Positions 24,926-33,829 are shown, counted from the first letter of the stretch. The stretch: 64,000 nt of DNA from Aeromicrobium sp. A1-2 (GCF_003443875.1 NZ_CP027482.1:2480001-2544000), one strand, 5' to 3'. Program-made: numbers and translations. The notes: generated by a model not told the origin, from the letters alone.

Positions 24926-26505
24926 CACTCGGTCGGGACCTCGATGCGCGGGAACAGCGACGCGGGCTTGGTGATCGTGGTGCCGGCGGGGAGCTGTCCC
25001 CACGCTGCGACGCTGTCGATGCGTTGGTCGGCGAGATCTCCGAGCGCGGGGGCGGCACCCAGCGAGTCCCACAGCACCGCCGAGGCCTTGGGCATGACCG
25101 GGTTGAGCACGACCGCGAGCACGCGCAGCCCCTCGGCCGCAGTGGCGAGGATCGTGGCTAGCCGGTCACCGGCGGCCTCGTCCTTGGCGACCTGCCACGG
25201 AGCCTGCTCGGTGAGGTATCCGTTGAGCTCGTCGACGATGCGCCAGATCGCGGACAGTGCGTCGTGTGGTGCGACCACCTCGATCGCAGCATCCGCCGCG
25301 CCGACGGCCTCCTCGACGACGTCGATGACCTTCTGCTCGGCCGGCGTCGTGACACCCGCCGCGGGCAGGGCGCCGTCGAAGTACTTGCCGATCATCGCTG
25401 CGACCCGCGAGGCCAGGTTGCCGAAGCCGTTGGCCAGCTCCGCGTGATAGCGGGCGCTGATGTCCTCCCACGAGATCGAGCCGTCGCTGCCGAACGTCAG
25501 CGCCCGGGCGAAGTAGTAGCGATAGGCGTCCGATCCGAAGGTGTCGACGATCTCGTCGGGACGGATGCCGTTGGCCTTGGACTTGCTCATCTTCTGCCCG
25601 CCGACCAGCAGCCAGCCGTGCGCGAAGACCTGGTGCGGCACGGGCTGTCCCGCTGCCATCAGCATCGCCGGCCAGATGACCGCGTGGAACCGGGCGATGT
25701 CCTTGCCGACGATGTGGATGTTGGCCGGCCACAGGCCGTCGAAGCGCTCCTGATCGGTTCCGTAGCCGATCGCGGTGGCGTAGTTGAGCAGCGCCTCGAC
25801 CCACACGTACATGACGTGCTGGTCGTCCCACGGAACCCCGATGCCCCAGTCGAACGTCGACCGGGAGATGGACAGGTCACGCAGGCCTCGGCTGACGAAC
25901 GAAATGACCTCGTTGCGCGCCGACTCCGGCTGGATGAACGTCGGATTGGCTTCGTAGAAGTCCAGCAGTCGCTGCTGGTAGTCGCTGAGCCGGAAGAAGT
26001 AGTTCTCCTCGGTCATGTGCTCGACCCTGCTGCCGTCGAGCTTGGAGACCTTGAAGCCCGCGTCGTCGCCCTCACCGTCGGCGACGTCGTCGTCACCGAC
26101 GAACTCCTCGCTGCCGACGCTGTAGTAGCCGCTGAACGAGCCCTGGTAGACCGCGTCACGCTCGTGCAGGTCCTTCCAGAACGCGATCGATCCGTCGATG
26201 TGACGCTGCTCCGTCGTCCGGATGAAGTCGTCGTTCGCGATGTCGAGGGTGTCGAGCAGGGGCTTCCACTCCTCCTCGACGAGCTTGTCAACCCACTCCT
26301 GCGGCGAGACACCGTTGGCCTCGGCCTTGCGGAGGACCTTCTGCCCGTGCTCGTCGGTTCCGGTCAGGTACCAAACGTTCTCACCACGCTGGCGGTGCCA
26401 CCGGGTGATGATGTCGCCCATGACCGTCGTGTAGCCGTGCCCGATGTGGGGCGCGTCGTTGACGTAGTAGATGGGCGTGGTGACGTAGAACGTTTCGGCG
26501 GACAC
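24925..26505 (-). CDS. metG: methionyl-tRNA synthetase
   Basis: The 526-residue class I synthetase charges tRNA-Met. It shows the PIYYVNDAPHIGHGYTTVMGD start with the HIGH motif, TGTDEHGQKV, VWVEALLNYATAIGYG and KMSKSKANG. An acidic stretch (GDDDVADGEGDDAG, about residues 140-153) stands where other MetRS carry the zinc-knuckle region, and no Cys pairs are seen. The C-terminal tRNA-binding EMAP domain is absent, as in many actinobacterial enzymes. It is first in the metG-tatD unit and diverges from nothing, lying 33 nt after rsmI. Confidence 0.95.
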   Translation of the reverse strand: MSAETFYVTTPIYYVNDAPHIGHGYTTVMGDIITRWHRQRGENVWYLTGTDEHGQKVLRKAEANGVSPQEWVDKLVEEEWKPLLDTLDIANDDFIRTTEQRHIDGSIAFWKDLHERDAVYQGSFSGYYSVGSEEFVGDDDVADGEGDDAGFKVSKLDGSRVEHMTEENYFFRLSDYQQRLLDFYEANPTFIQPESARNEVISFVSRGLRDLSISRSTFDWGIGVPWDDQHVMYVWVEALLNYATAIGYGTDQERFDGLWPANIHIVGKDIARFHAVIWPAMLMAAGQPVPHQVFAHGWLLVGGQKMSKSKANGIRPDEIVDTFGSDAYRYYFARALTFGSDGSISWEDISARYHAELANGFGNLASRVAAMIGKYFDGALPAAGVTTPAEQKVIDVVEEAVGAADAAIEVVAPHDALSAIWRIVDELNGYLTEQAPWQVAKDEAAGDRLATILATAAEGLRVLAVVLNPVMPKASAVLWDSLGAAPALGDLADQRIDSVAAWGQLPAGTTITKPASLFPRIEVPTE

Positions 26506-26537
26506 GCCCTCAATCGTAGTGGTGGCGCTCCGGGCCG

Positions 26538-27365
26538 CTACGAGTGCGCGGCGTCGTAGACGTCCTTGCGCCGGGTGCCGGTCTCGCCTGCGACCTGCTC
26601 GATCGCATCCTTGCGGCTCAGGCCATCGGACTGACGTGCCGCAACCAGCTCCCGCAGATCCTCCGGTGCGTACGTCCGAGAGTCCGACGGCGCTCCCCCG
26701 ACGACGATCGTGACCTCACCGCGCACACCCTGCTCCTGGCCTGCGGCCCACTCGACCAGCTCGCCGAGGCCACCGCGGGCAACCTCCTCGTACGTCTTGG
26801 TGAGCTCGCGGCACACCGCGGCCGAGCGATCCTCGCCAAGCACCTCGGCCATGGCCCGGAGCGAGACCTCGGTGCGGTGTGGCGACTCGAAGAACACCAT
26901 CGTGCGTCGCTCAGCGACGAGCTCGGTCAGCGCCCGCATGCGCTCACCGGACTTGCGGGGCAGGAACCCCTCGAAGCAGAAGCGATCGACCGGCAGGCCC
27001 GAGACGGCCAGAGCCGTGAGCACGGCCGACGGCCCGGGGATCGCGGTCACGGCGACATCGGCCTCGATCGCGGCGACAACAAGTCGGTAGCCGGGGTCCG
27101 AGACGCTCGGCATGCCAGCATCCGTCACGAGCACGACGGTCTGACCCTCGACCAGCATCGCCGCGAGCTCAGGGGTCCGCCGCTCCTCGTTGCCCTCGAA
27201 GTACGACACGATCCGTCCGCCGACCTCGACACCGAGCTCGGCGGCCAACCGCTTGAGCCGGCGGGTGTCCTCGGCCGCCACGACGTCGGCGGAGGCCAAC
27301 ACCTCAGCGAGCCGACGGCTCGCGTCAGCCGCCTGGCCGATCGGTGTTGCCGCAAGGATGAGCAT
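26538..27365 (-). CDS. rsmI: 16S rRNA (cytidine1402-2'-O)-methyltransferase
   Basis: RsmI methylates the ribose of C1402 in the decoding centre. The 275-residue tetrapyrrole-methylase-fold protein has the N-terminal LAATPIGQAADASRR, AAEDTRRLKRL, TDAGMPSVSDPGYRLV, IPGPSAVLTALAVSGLP and FEGFLPRK blocks that define the family. It is divergent from the O-mannosyltransferase gene with 35 nt between starts, which is the usual rsmI/pmt pairing in actinobacteria. Confidence 0.95.
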   Translation of the reverse strand: MLILAATPIGQAADASRRLAEVLASADVVAAEDTRRLKRLAAELGVEVGGRIVSYFEGNEERRTPELAAMLVEGQTVVLVTDAGMPSVSDPGYRLVVAAIEADVAVTAIPGPSAVLTALAVSGLPVDRFCFEGFLPRKSGERMRALTELVAERRTMVFFESPHRTEVSLRAMAEVLGEDRSAAVCRELTKTYEEVARGGLGELVEWAAGQEQGVRGEVTIVVGGAPSDSRTYAPEDLRELVAARQSDGLSRKDAIEQVAGETGTRRKDVYDAAHS

Positions 27366-27400
27366 GCGGCCATCTTGTCAGGTCACCTAGGCTGGGCCGC

Positions 27401-28963
27401 GTGACACTGCTGGCGAGGGTCCCCGACCGGCTCGGGCGGATCCCGGATCGGGCCTGGGGCTGGATCGGTCCAGTTGCGGTAGCGCTCCTGGCGTTCGTCC
27501 TGCGGGTCTGGAACGTCGGCAGACCCCGCATCCTGATGTTCGACGAGACCTACTACGCCAAGGACTCGTGGTCGCTGCTCCAGCACGGCTACGTCCAAGA
27601 CTTCGTCGAGAACGCCAACGACAAGATCCAGGCCGGTGACACGACCGCGTTGATGACCGGTGACCCGTCGTGGATCGTGCACCCCGACGGCGGCAAGTGG
27701 ATCATCGCGCTCGGCGAGTCGGTGTTCGGCCTGGATCCCTTCGGCTGGCGCATCGCTGCGGTCGTGATCGGGGCCCTGACCGTGCTGGCCCTGGCCCGGT
27801 TGGTGCGGCGGATGACGGGGTCGACCACGATCGGTTGCTTCGCGGGTCTGCTCCTGACGTTCGACGGATTGCACTTCGTGATGTCGCGACTGGCCCTGGT
27901 CGACGTGTTCCTCGCGTTCTGGCTGGTGTGCGGTGTCGCCTGCCTCGTCGCCGATCGGGACTGGATCCGTGCCCGGCTCGACCGCTACCGCTTCGTCCGA
28001 CCATGGCAGCTGCTGGCCGGCCTGAGCTTCGGGATGGCCTGCGCGACCAAGTGGAACGGCGTGTACGTCCTGGCGGCGTTTGGCGTGGTCGTGGTCGTGT
28101 GGGAGGTGCTCGCTCGACGTGCCGGGCCGGCGCGGGCCGGGGTGCGACGCAGCAGCTGGGTCACGACGGCACTCGCCGTCGGCCTGCCGGCGTTCGTCTC
28201 GATCGTCGTCGTCGCGGGCCTGGTCTATCTGGCGACGTGGACCGGTTTCCTGATCCACCACGACCTCTACGAGGCGCGGTTCGGGCGAGGTTACGGCGAC
28301 TACTCGGCACCCTGGGGGGCGTACGTTGACAAGCCAACGCCCGGCTTCCTGGGCGAGACCCGTGACGCGCTGAGGTCGCTCTGGCACTTCCACGTCATGA
28401 CGTTCGACTTCTCCGCGCACGGGCTCAACGACGCCAAGCCGCACCCCTATCAGTCGAACCCGCTCGGTTGGCTCGTGATGGAGCGCCCGGTCGGCGTGGA
28501 GTACACCGGCGACCTCCCCGCCGACCGGTGCGGGGCCGCTGCCGACTCGAGCTGTCTGCGTGAGGTGCTGCTGCTCGGCAACCCCATCCTCTGGTGGGCC
28601 GGGGCCTTGGCCCTGATCGCCGCGATCCCCGCCTGGATCAAGACCCGCGACTGGCGTTGGGGCATTCCGGTCGTGGCCGTCCTGGTGAGCTGGCTGCCGT
28701 GGTTCCTCAGCGCCGGCCGGCCGATCTTCTCCTACTACGCCGTCGTGATGATTCCCTTCACGATCATCGCGATCGCGCTGGTCGTGCACGCGCTCGCTCG
28801 CGCGGCCGTGACCCCGCGGCACCGCTACGTCGTGTGGGTCTTCGCGGGCACCTTCCTGACCGCTGTCGTGATGTCGTTCTGGTTCTTCCACCCGATCTAC
28901 ACCGGCAAGATCATCCCGTACGGCACCTGGCACGACCGCATGTGGTTCGACCGCTGGATCTGA
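27401..28963 (+). CDS. pmt: protein O-mannosyltransferase (GT39)
   Basis: The 520-residue polytopic enzyme moves mannose from polyprenyl-phosphomannose to Ser/Thr of exported proteins. The first extracytoplasmic loop has the family acidic motif FDETYYAKD (about residues 46-54), followed by WIVHPDGGKW and LTFDGLHFVMSRL. The C-terminal part has YHP-like motifs and WFFHPIYTGK. About ten membrane segments are predicted. It starts at GTG 27401, divergent from rsmI. Its downstream region is interrupted by the IS481 element. Confidence 0.92.
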   Translation: MTLLARVPDRLGRIPDRAWGWIGPVAVALLAFVLRVWNVGRPRILMFDETYYAKDSWSLLQHGYVQDFVENANDKIQAGDTTALMTGDPSWIVHPDGGKWIIALGESVFGLDPFGWRIAAVVIGALTVLALARLVRRMTGSTTIGCFAGLLLTFDGLHFVMSRLALVDVFLAFWLVCGVACLVADRDWIRARLDRYRFVRPWQLLAGLSFGMACATKWNGVYVLAAFGVVVVVWEVLARRAGPARAGVRRSSWVTTALAVGLPAFVSIVVVAGLVYLATWTGFLIHHDLYEARFGRGYGDYSAPWGAYVDKPTPGFLGETRDALRSLWHFHVMTFDFSAHGLNDAKPHPYQSNPLGWLVMERPVGVEYTGDLPADRCGAAADSSCLREVLLLGNPILWWAGALALIAAIPAWIKTRDWRWGIPVVAVLVSWLPWFLSAGRPIFSYYAVVMIPFTIIAIALVVHALARAAVTPRHRYVVWVFAGTFLTAVVMSFWFFHPIYTGKIIPYGTWHDRMWFDRWI

Positions 28964-28975
28964 GCCGGCCTGCGA

Positions 28976-29005
28976 GCGGCGCTACCGAGCCACCGGTGCC
29001 GCCGC
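28976..29005 (+). terminator. possible terminator hairpin after pmt
   Basis: GCGGCGCTACCG (28976-28987) can pair imperfectly with CGGTGCCGCCGC (28994-29005) around a 6-nt loop, 12 nt after the pmt stop. There is no T-run. The stem is GC-rich but imperfect, so support is modest. From here to the IS left end (29208) no gene is seen. Confidence 0.3.
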
Positions 29006-29202
29006 ATCTGGACCCGTCCTTATGACCCGCATGACGCCGCAGACGCAAGTTCACCACGACCGTGCCGGCGATCCATCGACGGCCTGATCAGCATGTTCGA
29101 GACCGCCGTCATGCTGGCCGTCACATTCCCGCAACCGGAGTCGAGGACGCCCGACTCCGTCCGCTTTCGCCGCAACGCTGCCGAGCCCGACCCAGGACCT
29201 GC

Positions 29203-29208
29203 TCTAGG
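29203..29208. repeat. left target-site duplication TCTAGG
   Basis: TCTAGG directly precedes the IS left end TGTGATG and is repeated exactly at 30336-30341 directly after the right end CATCACA. A 6-bp duplication containing CTAG suits the IS481 family, which often targets such sites. Confidence 0.9.
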
Positions 29209-30335
29209 TGTGATGCCCAGGCACGTTGGTCGAGATCGTGCGATGTCTTGATCTGAATTTGTAGACGGGTGAAGACCTCCCGGTGTGGAGTGGAGCTGTT
29301 GAGAAACCGCTTCACGACCAGGAGGTCTTCATGTGCCACGCTACCCATTCCAACGCGGCTTTGACGCCGCGAGCCAGGCTTCGGTTGGCTCGTCTTGTTG
29401 TCGACCATGGTTGGCCGCCAGCGCGGGCCGCTGAACGTTATGACGTGTCGTGGAAGACCGCGACGAAGTGGGCTGATCGCTACCGGGCCGAGGGTGAGGC
29501 CGGAATGGTCGACCGGTCCTCCAGGCCGCACCGTCAGCCGAACCGGACGCCGCAACCGATGGTTCGAAAGATCGTGCACCTGCGCTGGAAGCAGCGACTG
29601 GGGCCGATCGAGATCGGCGACCGGCTGAACATGCCGGCCTCGACCGTGCATGCGGTGCTGGTCCGTTGCCGGCTCAACCGGTTGACCCACATCGACCGCG
29701 TGACCGGTGAACCGATCCGCCGCTACGAACACGAGCGTCCGGGCGACATGATCCATGTCGACGTCAAGAAACTCGGGAAAGTCCCTGACGGCGGAGGGTG
29801 GCGCTACGTCGGCCGCGGCCAGGGCGACAAGAACAGATCAGCGACGACCGTGCGCATCGGTGGTCCACGCAACAAGTACGGCAACCCATTGATCGGGACC
29901 TGCTACCTGCACACCGTGATCGATGACCACTCCCGCGTCGCCTACGTCGAAGCCCATGACGATGAGACCAAGGAGACCGCCACCGAAGTGCTGCGCAACG
30001 CCGTCGCGTGGTTCGCCGAACGCGGCGTGATCGTTCGGCAGGTCTTGTCCGACAACGGCAGCTGCTACCGCAGCCACCTCTGGGCCGAGACCTGCGCCAA
30101 TCTGGGAGTCAAGCACCGCCGGACCAGGCCCTACCGGCCCCAGACCAACGGCAAGATCGAACGCTTCCACCGCACCCTGGCCGAGGCTGGGCCTTCAAGA
30201 AGTTCTACAACTCCGAATCAGCCCGACTCGCCGCCCTGCCATCATGGATCCACCAATACAACCACCACCGGCCCCACTCAGCAGTCGGGAAGAAAGCACC
30301 CATCACCAGATTGGACAACCTGGCTGGGCATCACA
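29209..30335. mobile_element. IS481-family insertion sequence, 1127 bp
   Basis: The ends form an imperfect inverted repeat: left TGTGATGCCCAGGCACGTTG, right (reverse complement) TGTGATGCCCAGCCAGGTTG, 18 of 20 matching. The element carries one DDE transposase on the plus strand and is flanked by a perfect TCTAGG duplication, so the insertion looks recent and its ends intact. It sits between pmt and the tetR of the alk operon and has interrupted only the tetR stop codon region. The transposase is frameshifted, so the copy is probably not autonomous. Confidence 0.95.
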
Positions 30336-30340
30336 TCTAG
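29331..30340 (+). pseudogene. IS481-family transposase, single frameshift
   Basis: The start has AGGAGG before the ATG at 29331. The frame gives an N-terminal helix-turn-helix (LTPRARLRLARLVVDHGWPP, ERYDVSWKTATKWADRYR) and an rve integrase core with MIHVDVKKL (first Asp), VIDDHSR, LSDNGSCY (second Asp) and RPYRPQTNGKIERFHRTLAE (Glu). At about 30184 one base appears to be missing: the frame turns to Pro/Ser/Thr-rich sequence, while the next frame continues GWAFKKFYNSESARLAALPS, YNHHRPHSAVG and ITRLDNLAGHHI to the TAG at 30338-30340. Restoring one base would give a normal product of about 336 residues. The stop codon lies in the target duplication, outside the element proper. Confidence 0.88.
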
Positions 30341-30341
30341 G
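30336..30341. repeat. right target-site duplication TCTAGG
   Basis: This is the second copy of the duplication at 29203-29208. Its CTAG supplies the TAG stop of the transposase on the plus strand (30338-30340) and the TAG stop of tetR on the minus strand (30339-30337). Confidence 0.9.
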
Positions 30342-30939
30342 TGCGAGCCTCGGCGCCGGCGAGGGCCAGGCCGACCATCCAGGCAATGTCCGCGGCCGCC
30401 TCGGCCGATGGCTTGGACGGCCGGGTGAGCGCCGACAGGACCAGCCGTACGACGACCTCGACCGCAACCTCGAGCTCGGCGTCGGTCAACGGGGTCGGCG
30501 GATAGAACTCGACGACGCACTGCTTGACGACCATGACGGCGGACTCGACAATCTCCCCCGACTCGGTCGTCAGGATCTTGAGGAAGTCGGTGTCGTGCTC
30601 ATCGGGCAACGAACCCACGATGGTGCGGACCAGCAGGCTCCGCTCGCCGAGCTCCAGGGCCCCCTCGCAGGCTGCCCTGATGCCCTCGACGAGGCCGCTC
30701 TGCCCGCTCATGCGATCCCGCACGACACCGAGGAACCGGTCCAGCTCGCGCAGGGCCAGGTGCTCGGCGAGCCCGTGCTTCGTGCCGAACTCGTTGTAGA
30801 CCGTCTGCCGGCTGACGCCGACCTTCTCGGCGATCCGGGACATCGTGACGGTCGACCAGCCGGTCGCCTCGATCGTGTCCTGAGCGGCATCCAACAGGCG
30901 GCCGCGAACCGGCCCGGTGTGCTGGACCCCGGCAGTCAT
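30337..30939 (-). CDS. TetR-family regulator of the alkane operon
   Basis: The 200-residue protein has a TetR DNA-binding domain (about residues 10-57: RGRLLDAAQDTIEATGW, SRIAEKVGVSRQTVYNEFGTK). Its ligand-binding domain is of the size seen in AlkX-type regulators that accompany actinobacterial alkB clusters. The ATG at 30939 overlaps the rubredoxin-reductase stop as ATGA, so it is the fifth gene of the alk operon. By family precedent it represses the operon and is released by alkane oxidation products. The palindrome at 33767-33801 is the likely site. Its TAG stop codon is part of the IS target duplication, so the protein is intact. Confidence 0.88.
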   Translation of the reverse strand: MTAGVQHTGPVRGRLLDAAQDTIEATGWSTVTMSRIAEKVGVSRQTVYNEFGTKHGLAEHLALRELDRFLGVVRDRMSGQSGLVEGIRAACEGALELGERSLLVRTIVGSLPDEHDTDFLKILTTESGEIVESAVMVVKQCVVEFYPPTPLTDAELEVAVEVVVRLVLSALTRPSKPSAEAAADIAWMVGLALAGAEART

Positions 30940-32147
30940 GATGTCGGCCCGTCCTCGAGCACCGCGTCGAGCCGTTCACCGGCGGCGATCCACGCCCGCG
31001 CGGTGCGAATGTCCCGCGGCCGACCGATCGACACCGCACCGCGGACGACTCCGTCGTCGAGCAGGTACGCCACGAAGTCGCGGTCGGCGAGGGATCCCCG
31101 CACGACGAGATCGTGCGATCCCTCGGGCCAACCAGCGACCTGCAGGTTGAACCCATATTGATCGGACCAGCACCACGGGACCTCGACGAACGCGGAGTCG
31201 CCGCCGGCCATGACCTTGCCGACCGCGGTGCCGTGATTCTGTGCGCCCTGCCAGTGCTCGACCCGGTGCCGACCACCGAGGACGCCATTGGGCTGGTTGG
31301 CGACGTCGCCGGCGGCGAAGACCTCCGGTGCCGACGTGCGACCGTGCGCGTCGACGAGGATGCCGCCGCCCTGGTCTGGCGGAGCGATGACGATGCCGGC
31401 CGCCTCGGCCAGCTCGATGTTGGGCTTCATACCGACCGCGACCACGACGACCGGGGCGGTCCAGGTCCGCCCGTCGATCGCCCGGACGACGGTCTGGTCA
31501 CCATCGGGCTCGATCGTGGAGACCATGACACCGGTGTGCAGGTCGGCGCCCTGGCTCTTGTGCAGCTCGACGTAAAGCTCGCCCAGCTCGGGGGGCAGCA
31601 GCCGCGGCAGCGGCAGTGCTGCGGTCTCGAGCAACGTCACGTCACAGTCGAGCCCGCGCGCGCTGGCAGCGATCTCGGAGCCGATCAGTCCCGCTCCCAC
31701 CACGATGACGTGTCCGCCGGTCAGCTCCGCCTGCAGGCTCGGCACGTCCGACAGCTCGCGCAGCGTCCGCACGCCGGGCGCGCTCCACGGCGATCGGGCC
31801 CGCCCGCCGGTTGCGAGCAGGAGCTGGTCGTACAGCAGCGTCTCGTCGTCGCCGAGCCGCACGACCCTCGCCTCGGTGTCGATCGAGGTGACCGTGACTC
31901 CGGTGCGCAGGGTGATCGACTGCTCGGCGTACCACTCGGCCTTCTTGATCCGGATCTCGTCGGCGGTCTTGTCGCCCCGCACGATCTCCTTGGAGACCGG
32001 GGGGCGACGATACGGAAGCTCCGGCTCGGCGGCCAGCAGGTCGATGGCGCCCTCGTAGCCGCTGCTCCTCAGGGCGGCAGCCGCGCTGACGCCGGCAATG
32101 CCGGCCCCCACGATGACGGTCCGGTGGGCAGCGGAACGAGTGGTCAC
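30936..32147 (-). CDS. alkT: rubredoxin reductase
   Basis: The FAD/NADH protein passes electrons from NADH to rubredoxin for AlkB. The 403-residue product has an N-terminal FAD Rossmann motif (VIVGAGIAGVSAAAALRSSG), the family ELPYRRPPVSKE segment, a second NAD-binding GXGXXG (VIVVGAGLIGSEIAASARG), and the ATG-like FAAGDVANQPNGVLGG motif that binds flavin. The start is GTG 32147, placed 5 nt after the rubredoxin stop; the longer frame runs through the rubredoxin gene in another frame. It sits fourth in alkB-rubA-rubB-reductase-tetR. Confidence 0.92.
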   Translation of the reverse strand: MTTRSAAHRTVIVGAGIAGVSAAAALRSSGYEGAIDLLAAEPELPYRRPPVSKEIVRGDKTADEIRIKKAEWYAEQSITLRTGVTVTSIDTEARVVRLGDDETLLYDQLLLATGGRARSPWSAPGVRTLRELSDVPSLQAELTGGHVIVVGAGLIGSEIAASARGLDCDVTLLETAALPLPRLLPPELGELYVELHKSQGADLHTGVMVSTIEPDGDQTVVRAIDGRTWTAPVVVVAVGMKPNIELAEAAGIVIAPPDQGGGILVDAHGRTSAPEVFAAGDVANQPNGVLGGRHRVEHWQGAQNHGTAVGKVMAGGDSAFVEVPWCWSDQYGFNLQVAGWPEGSHDLVVRGSLADRDFVAYLLDDGVVRGAVSIGRPRDIRTARAWIAAGERLDAVLEDGPTS

Positions 32148-32152
32148 CTGGA

Positions 32153-32320
32153 TCAGACCAGCTCGAGCATCGTGAAGTCGGCCTTGGCCGCACCGCAGTC
32201 CGGGCACGTCCAGTCGTCAGGGATGTCCTCCCACTTGGTGCCGGGCGCGATGTCTTCCTCTTCCCAGCCCTCGGCCTCGTCGTAGATGAAACCGCACTGC
32301 TGACATTCCCAACGCTTCAC
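32153..32320 (-). CDS. rubB: rubredoxin (second, AlkG2 type)
   Basis: This is a short 55-residue electron carrier. Cys pairs C6-x2-C9 ([14 protein letters not shown]) and C39-x2-C42 ([15 protein letters not shown]) bind one iron. The GTG start at 32320 overlaps the stop of the preceding rubredoxin as GTGA. It hands electrons from the reductase to AlkB. It is short but unmistakable. Confidence 0.95.
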   Translation of the reverse strand: MKRWECQQCGFIYDEAEGWEEEDIAPGTKWEDIPDDWTCPDCGAAKADFTMLELV

Positions 32321-32550
32321 GCCTGGTCTCCTCGTCCTCGGTTTTCAGCGGCAATGATGTTGCCGTCCTGGTCGTTGCGCTCGAACTCCGCGATCGGCAC
32401 GAAGTCGACCTGCTCGCGCACGCCACAGTCCGGGCACGTCCAGTCGGGGTCGACCTGCGCGAACGGTGTGCCGGCCGGCCAACCCTCACGCGGGTCACCC
32501 TTGGCCTCCTCGTACACGTACTCACAGTTGGGGCAGATGAACTGGCTCAT
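32317..32550 (-). CDS. rubA: rubredoxin (first, AlkG1 type)
   Basis: The 77-residue rubredoxin has Cys pairs C6/C9 ([14 protein letters not shown]) and C39/C42 ([17 protein letters not shown]). It has a longer, charged C-terminal tail than its neighbour, and the C-terminal half of the iron site carries Val-Arg-Glu after Gly, a difference from rubB (Ala-Ala-Lys). Actinobacterial alk operons usually carry such a pair, of which only one type often supports AlkB. The ATG at 32550 overlaps the alkB stop as ATGA, so expression is coupled to AlkB. Confidence 0.95.
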   Translation of the reverse strand: MSQFICPNCEYVYEEAKGDPREGWPAGTPFAQVDPDWTCPDCGVREQVDFVPIAEFERNDQDGNIIAAENRGRGDQA

Positions 32551-33740
32551 GCCGCCACCTTTCCGTACTTGCGCTCGTACTTCTTGGCCGTGCGCGGGCT
32601 GAGGTTGGCACGACTCAGGTCACCGTCGTAGTGGTCCATGACCCGGTCGTCCATGACCGAGCGCCAGATCTGCGGCACCCAGCTCAGGACGATCATGCCT
32701 GCATAGCCCGTCGGCAGCACCGGCGCCTGCTTGAAGTCGCGGAGCGCCTGGTAGCGGCGAGTGGGGTTCGCGTGGTGATCGCTGTGGCGCTGCAGGTGAT
32801 ACAGCAGCACGTTGGTGCCGATGTTGTTGGAGTTCCAGCTGTGGCTCGGGTTGACCCGCTCATAGCGGCCCGACTCGAGCTTCTGGCGCTTCATGCCGTA
32901 GTGCTCGAGGTAGTTGACCGACTCGAGCAGCCAGATGCCTGCGATGGCCTGCAGCACCAGATAGGGCAGGATCTCCCAGCCGAAAGCAATCGTCAGCCCG
33001 CCCCACAGGACGACCGAGAACGCCCACGCATTGAGCACATCGTTCTTGACCGACCAGTGGGTCTTCTTCTGGCGGGCGAAGCGCTTCTTCTCCAGGTCCC
33101 AGGCGCTGCGAAGGCTGCCCACGACGGTGCGCGGCATGAACTCCCAGACGGTCTCGCCGAGCCGGCCGCTCGCGGGGTCCTCGGGGGTCGCTACGCGGAC
33201 GTGGTGGCCGCGGTTGTGCTCGATGAAGAAGTGGCCATAGAACGTCTGCGAGAGGGCGGCACGGGCGAACCAACGCTCGTACTCCTCCTTCTTGTGGCCG
33301 AGCTCATGGGCCGTGTTGATGCCGATGCCGGCGACCATGCCCAGACCCAGCGCGAGGCCGATCTTCTGCACGACGGTCAGCGGGTCCTCGATGCCGGGCA
33401 ACGTGCCGCCACCGAGCAGGAAGGCTCCCCAGATGAGTCCGGCGATCTGCATCGGGATGAACGCGTAGGTCACCCAGCGGTAGTAGCGATCCTCCTCGAG
33501 CGCCTCGAGGACCTCGTCCGGCGGGTTGTCGGGATCGATCCCGGCCAGCATGTCGGCGATCGGGATGATGACGAAGACAAAGAACGGCCCGAAGTACCAC
33601 GCGAGACTCGAGCCGGTGAGGGCGTACAGGCCCCACATGCCGACGGGGATCAGGGGAACCAGCGCACCCACGATCCACAGGTAGCGCTTGCGGTCACGCC
33701 ACTGAATGACCTCGCCGTCGACAGTTGCTTCGATCGTCAT
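32547..33740 (-). CDS. alkB: alkane 1-monooxygenase
   Basis: AlkB is the membrane non-haem di-iron enzyme that hydroxylates medium-chain alkanes at the terminal carbon. The 397-residue protein has about six membrane helices and all His boxes: HELGHK (145-150), EHNRGHH (174-180), NYLEHYG (276-282) and LQRHSDHHA (316-324). The ATG at 33740 is preceded by GAGGAGG at good spacing. It heads the operon alkB-rubA-rubB-alkT-tetR, with every junction overlapping or within 6 nt. The palindromic operator lies 27-61 nt upstream. Confidence 0.97.
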   Translation of the reverse strand: MTIEATVDGEVIQWRDRKRYLWIVGALVPLIPVGMWGLYALTGSSLAWYFGPFFVFVIIPIADMLAGIDPDNPPDEVLEALEEDRYYRWVTYAFIPMQIAGLIWGAFLLGGGTLPGIEDPLTVVQKIGLALGLGMVAGIGINTAHELGHKKEEYERWFARAALSQTFYGHFFIEHNRGHHVRVATPEDPASGRLGETVWEFMPRTVVGSLRSAWDLEKKRFARQKKTHWSVKNDVLNAWAFSVVLWGGLTIAFGWEILPYLVLQAIAGIWLLESVNYLEHYGMKRQKLESGRYERVNPSHSWNSNNIGTNVLLYHLQRHSDHHANPTRRYQALRDFKQAPVLPTGYAGMIVLSWVPQIWRSVMDDRVMDHYDGDLSRANLSPRTAKKYERKYGKVAA

Positions 33741-33766
33741 GCTGATTCCTCCTCGTGCGTCCTGGA

Positions 33767-33801
33767 GAACGCTTTACAAGAAGGTAGCAAATGTAAAGTT
33801 C
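33767..33801 (-). promoter_or_regulatory. alkB promoter/TetR operator palindrome
   Basis: CTTTACA (33772-33778) and TGTAAAG (33792-33798) form a perfect 7-bp inverted repeat with a 13-bp spacer; flanking GAAC (33767-33770) and TTC (33799-33801) extend it. On the alkB strand the TTTACA arm resembles a -35 element and the following TAAAGC may overlap the -10, so a bound repressor would block the promoter. The tetR product is the obvious ligand. Confidence 0.7.
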
Positions 33802-33829
33802 GGTGGCAAGAGACCCCGTCTGATTCACC

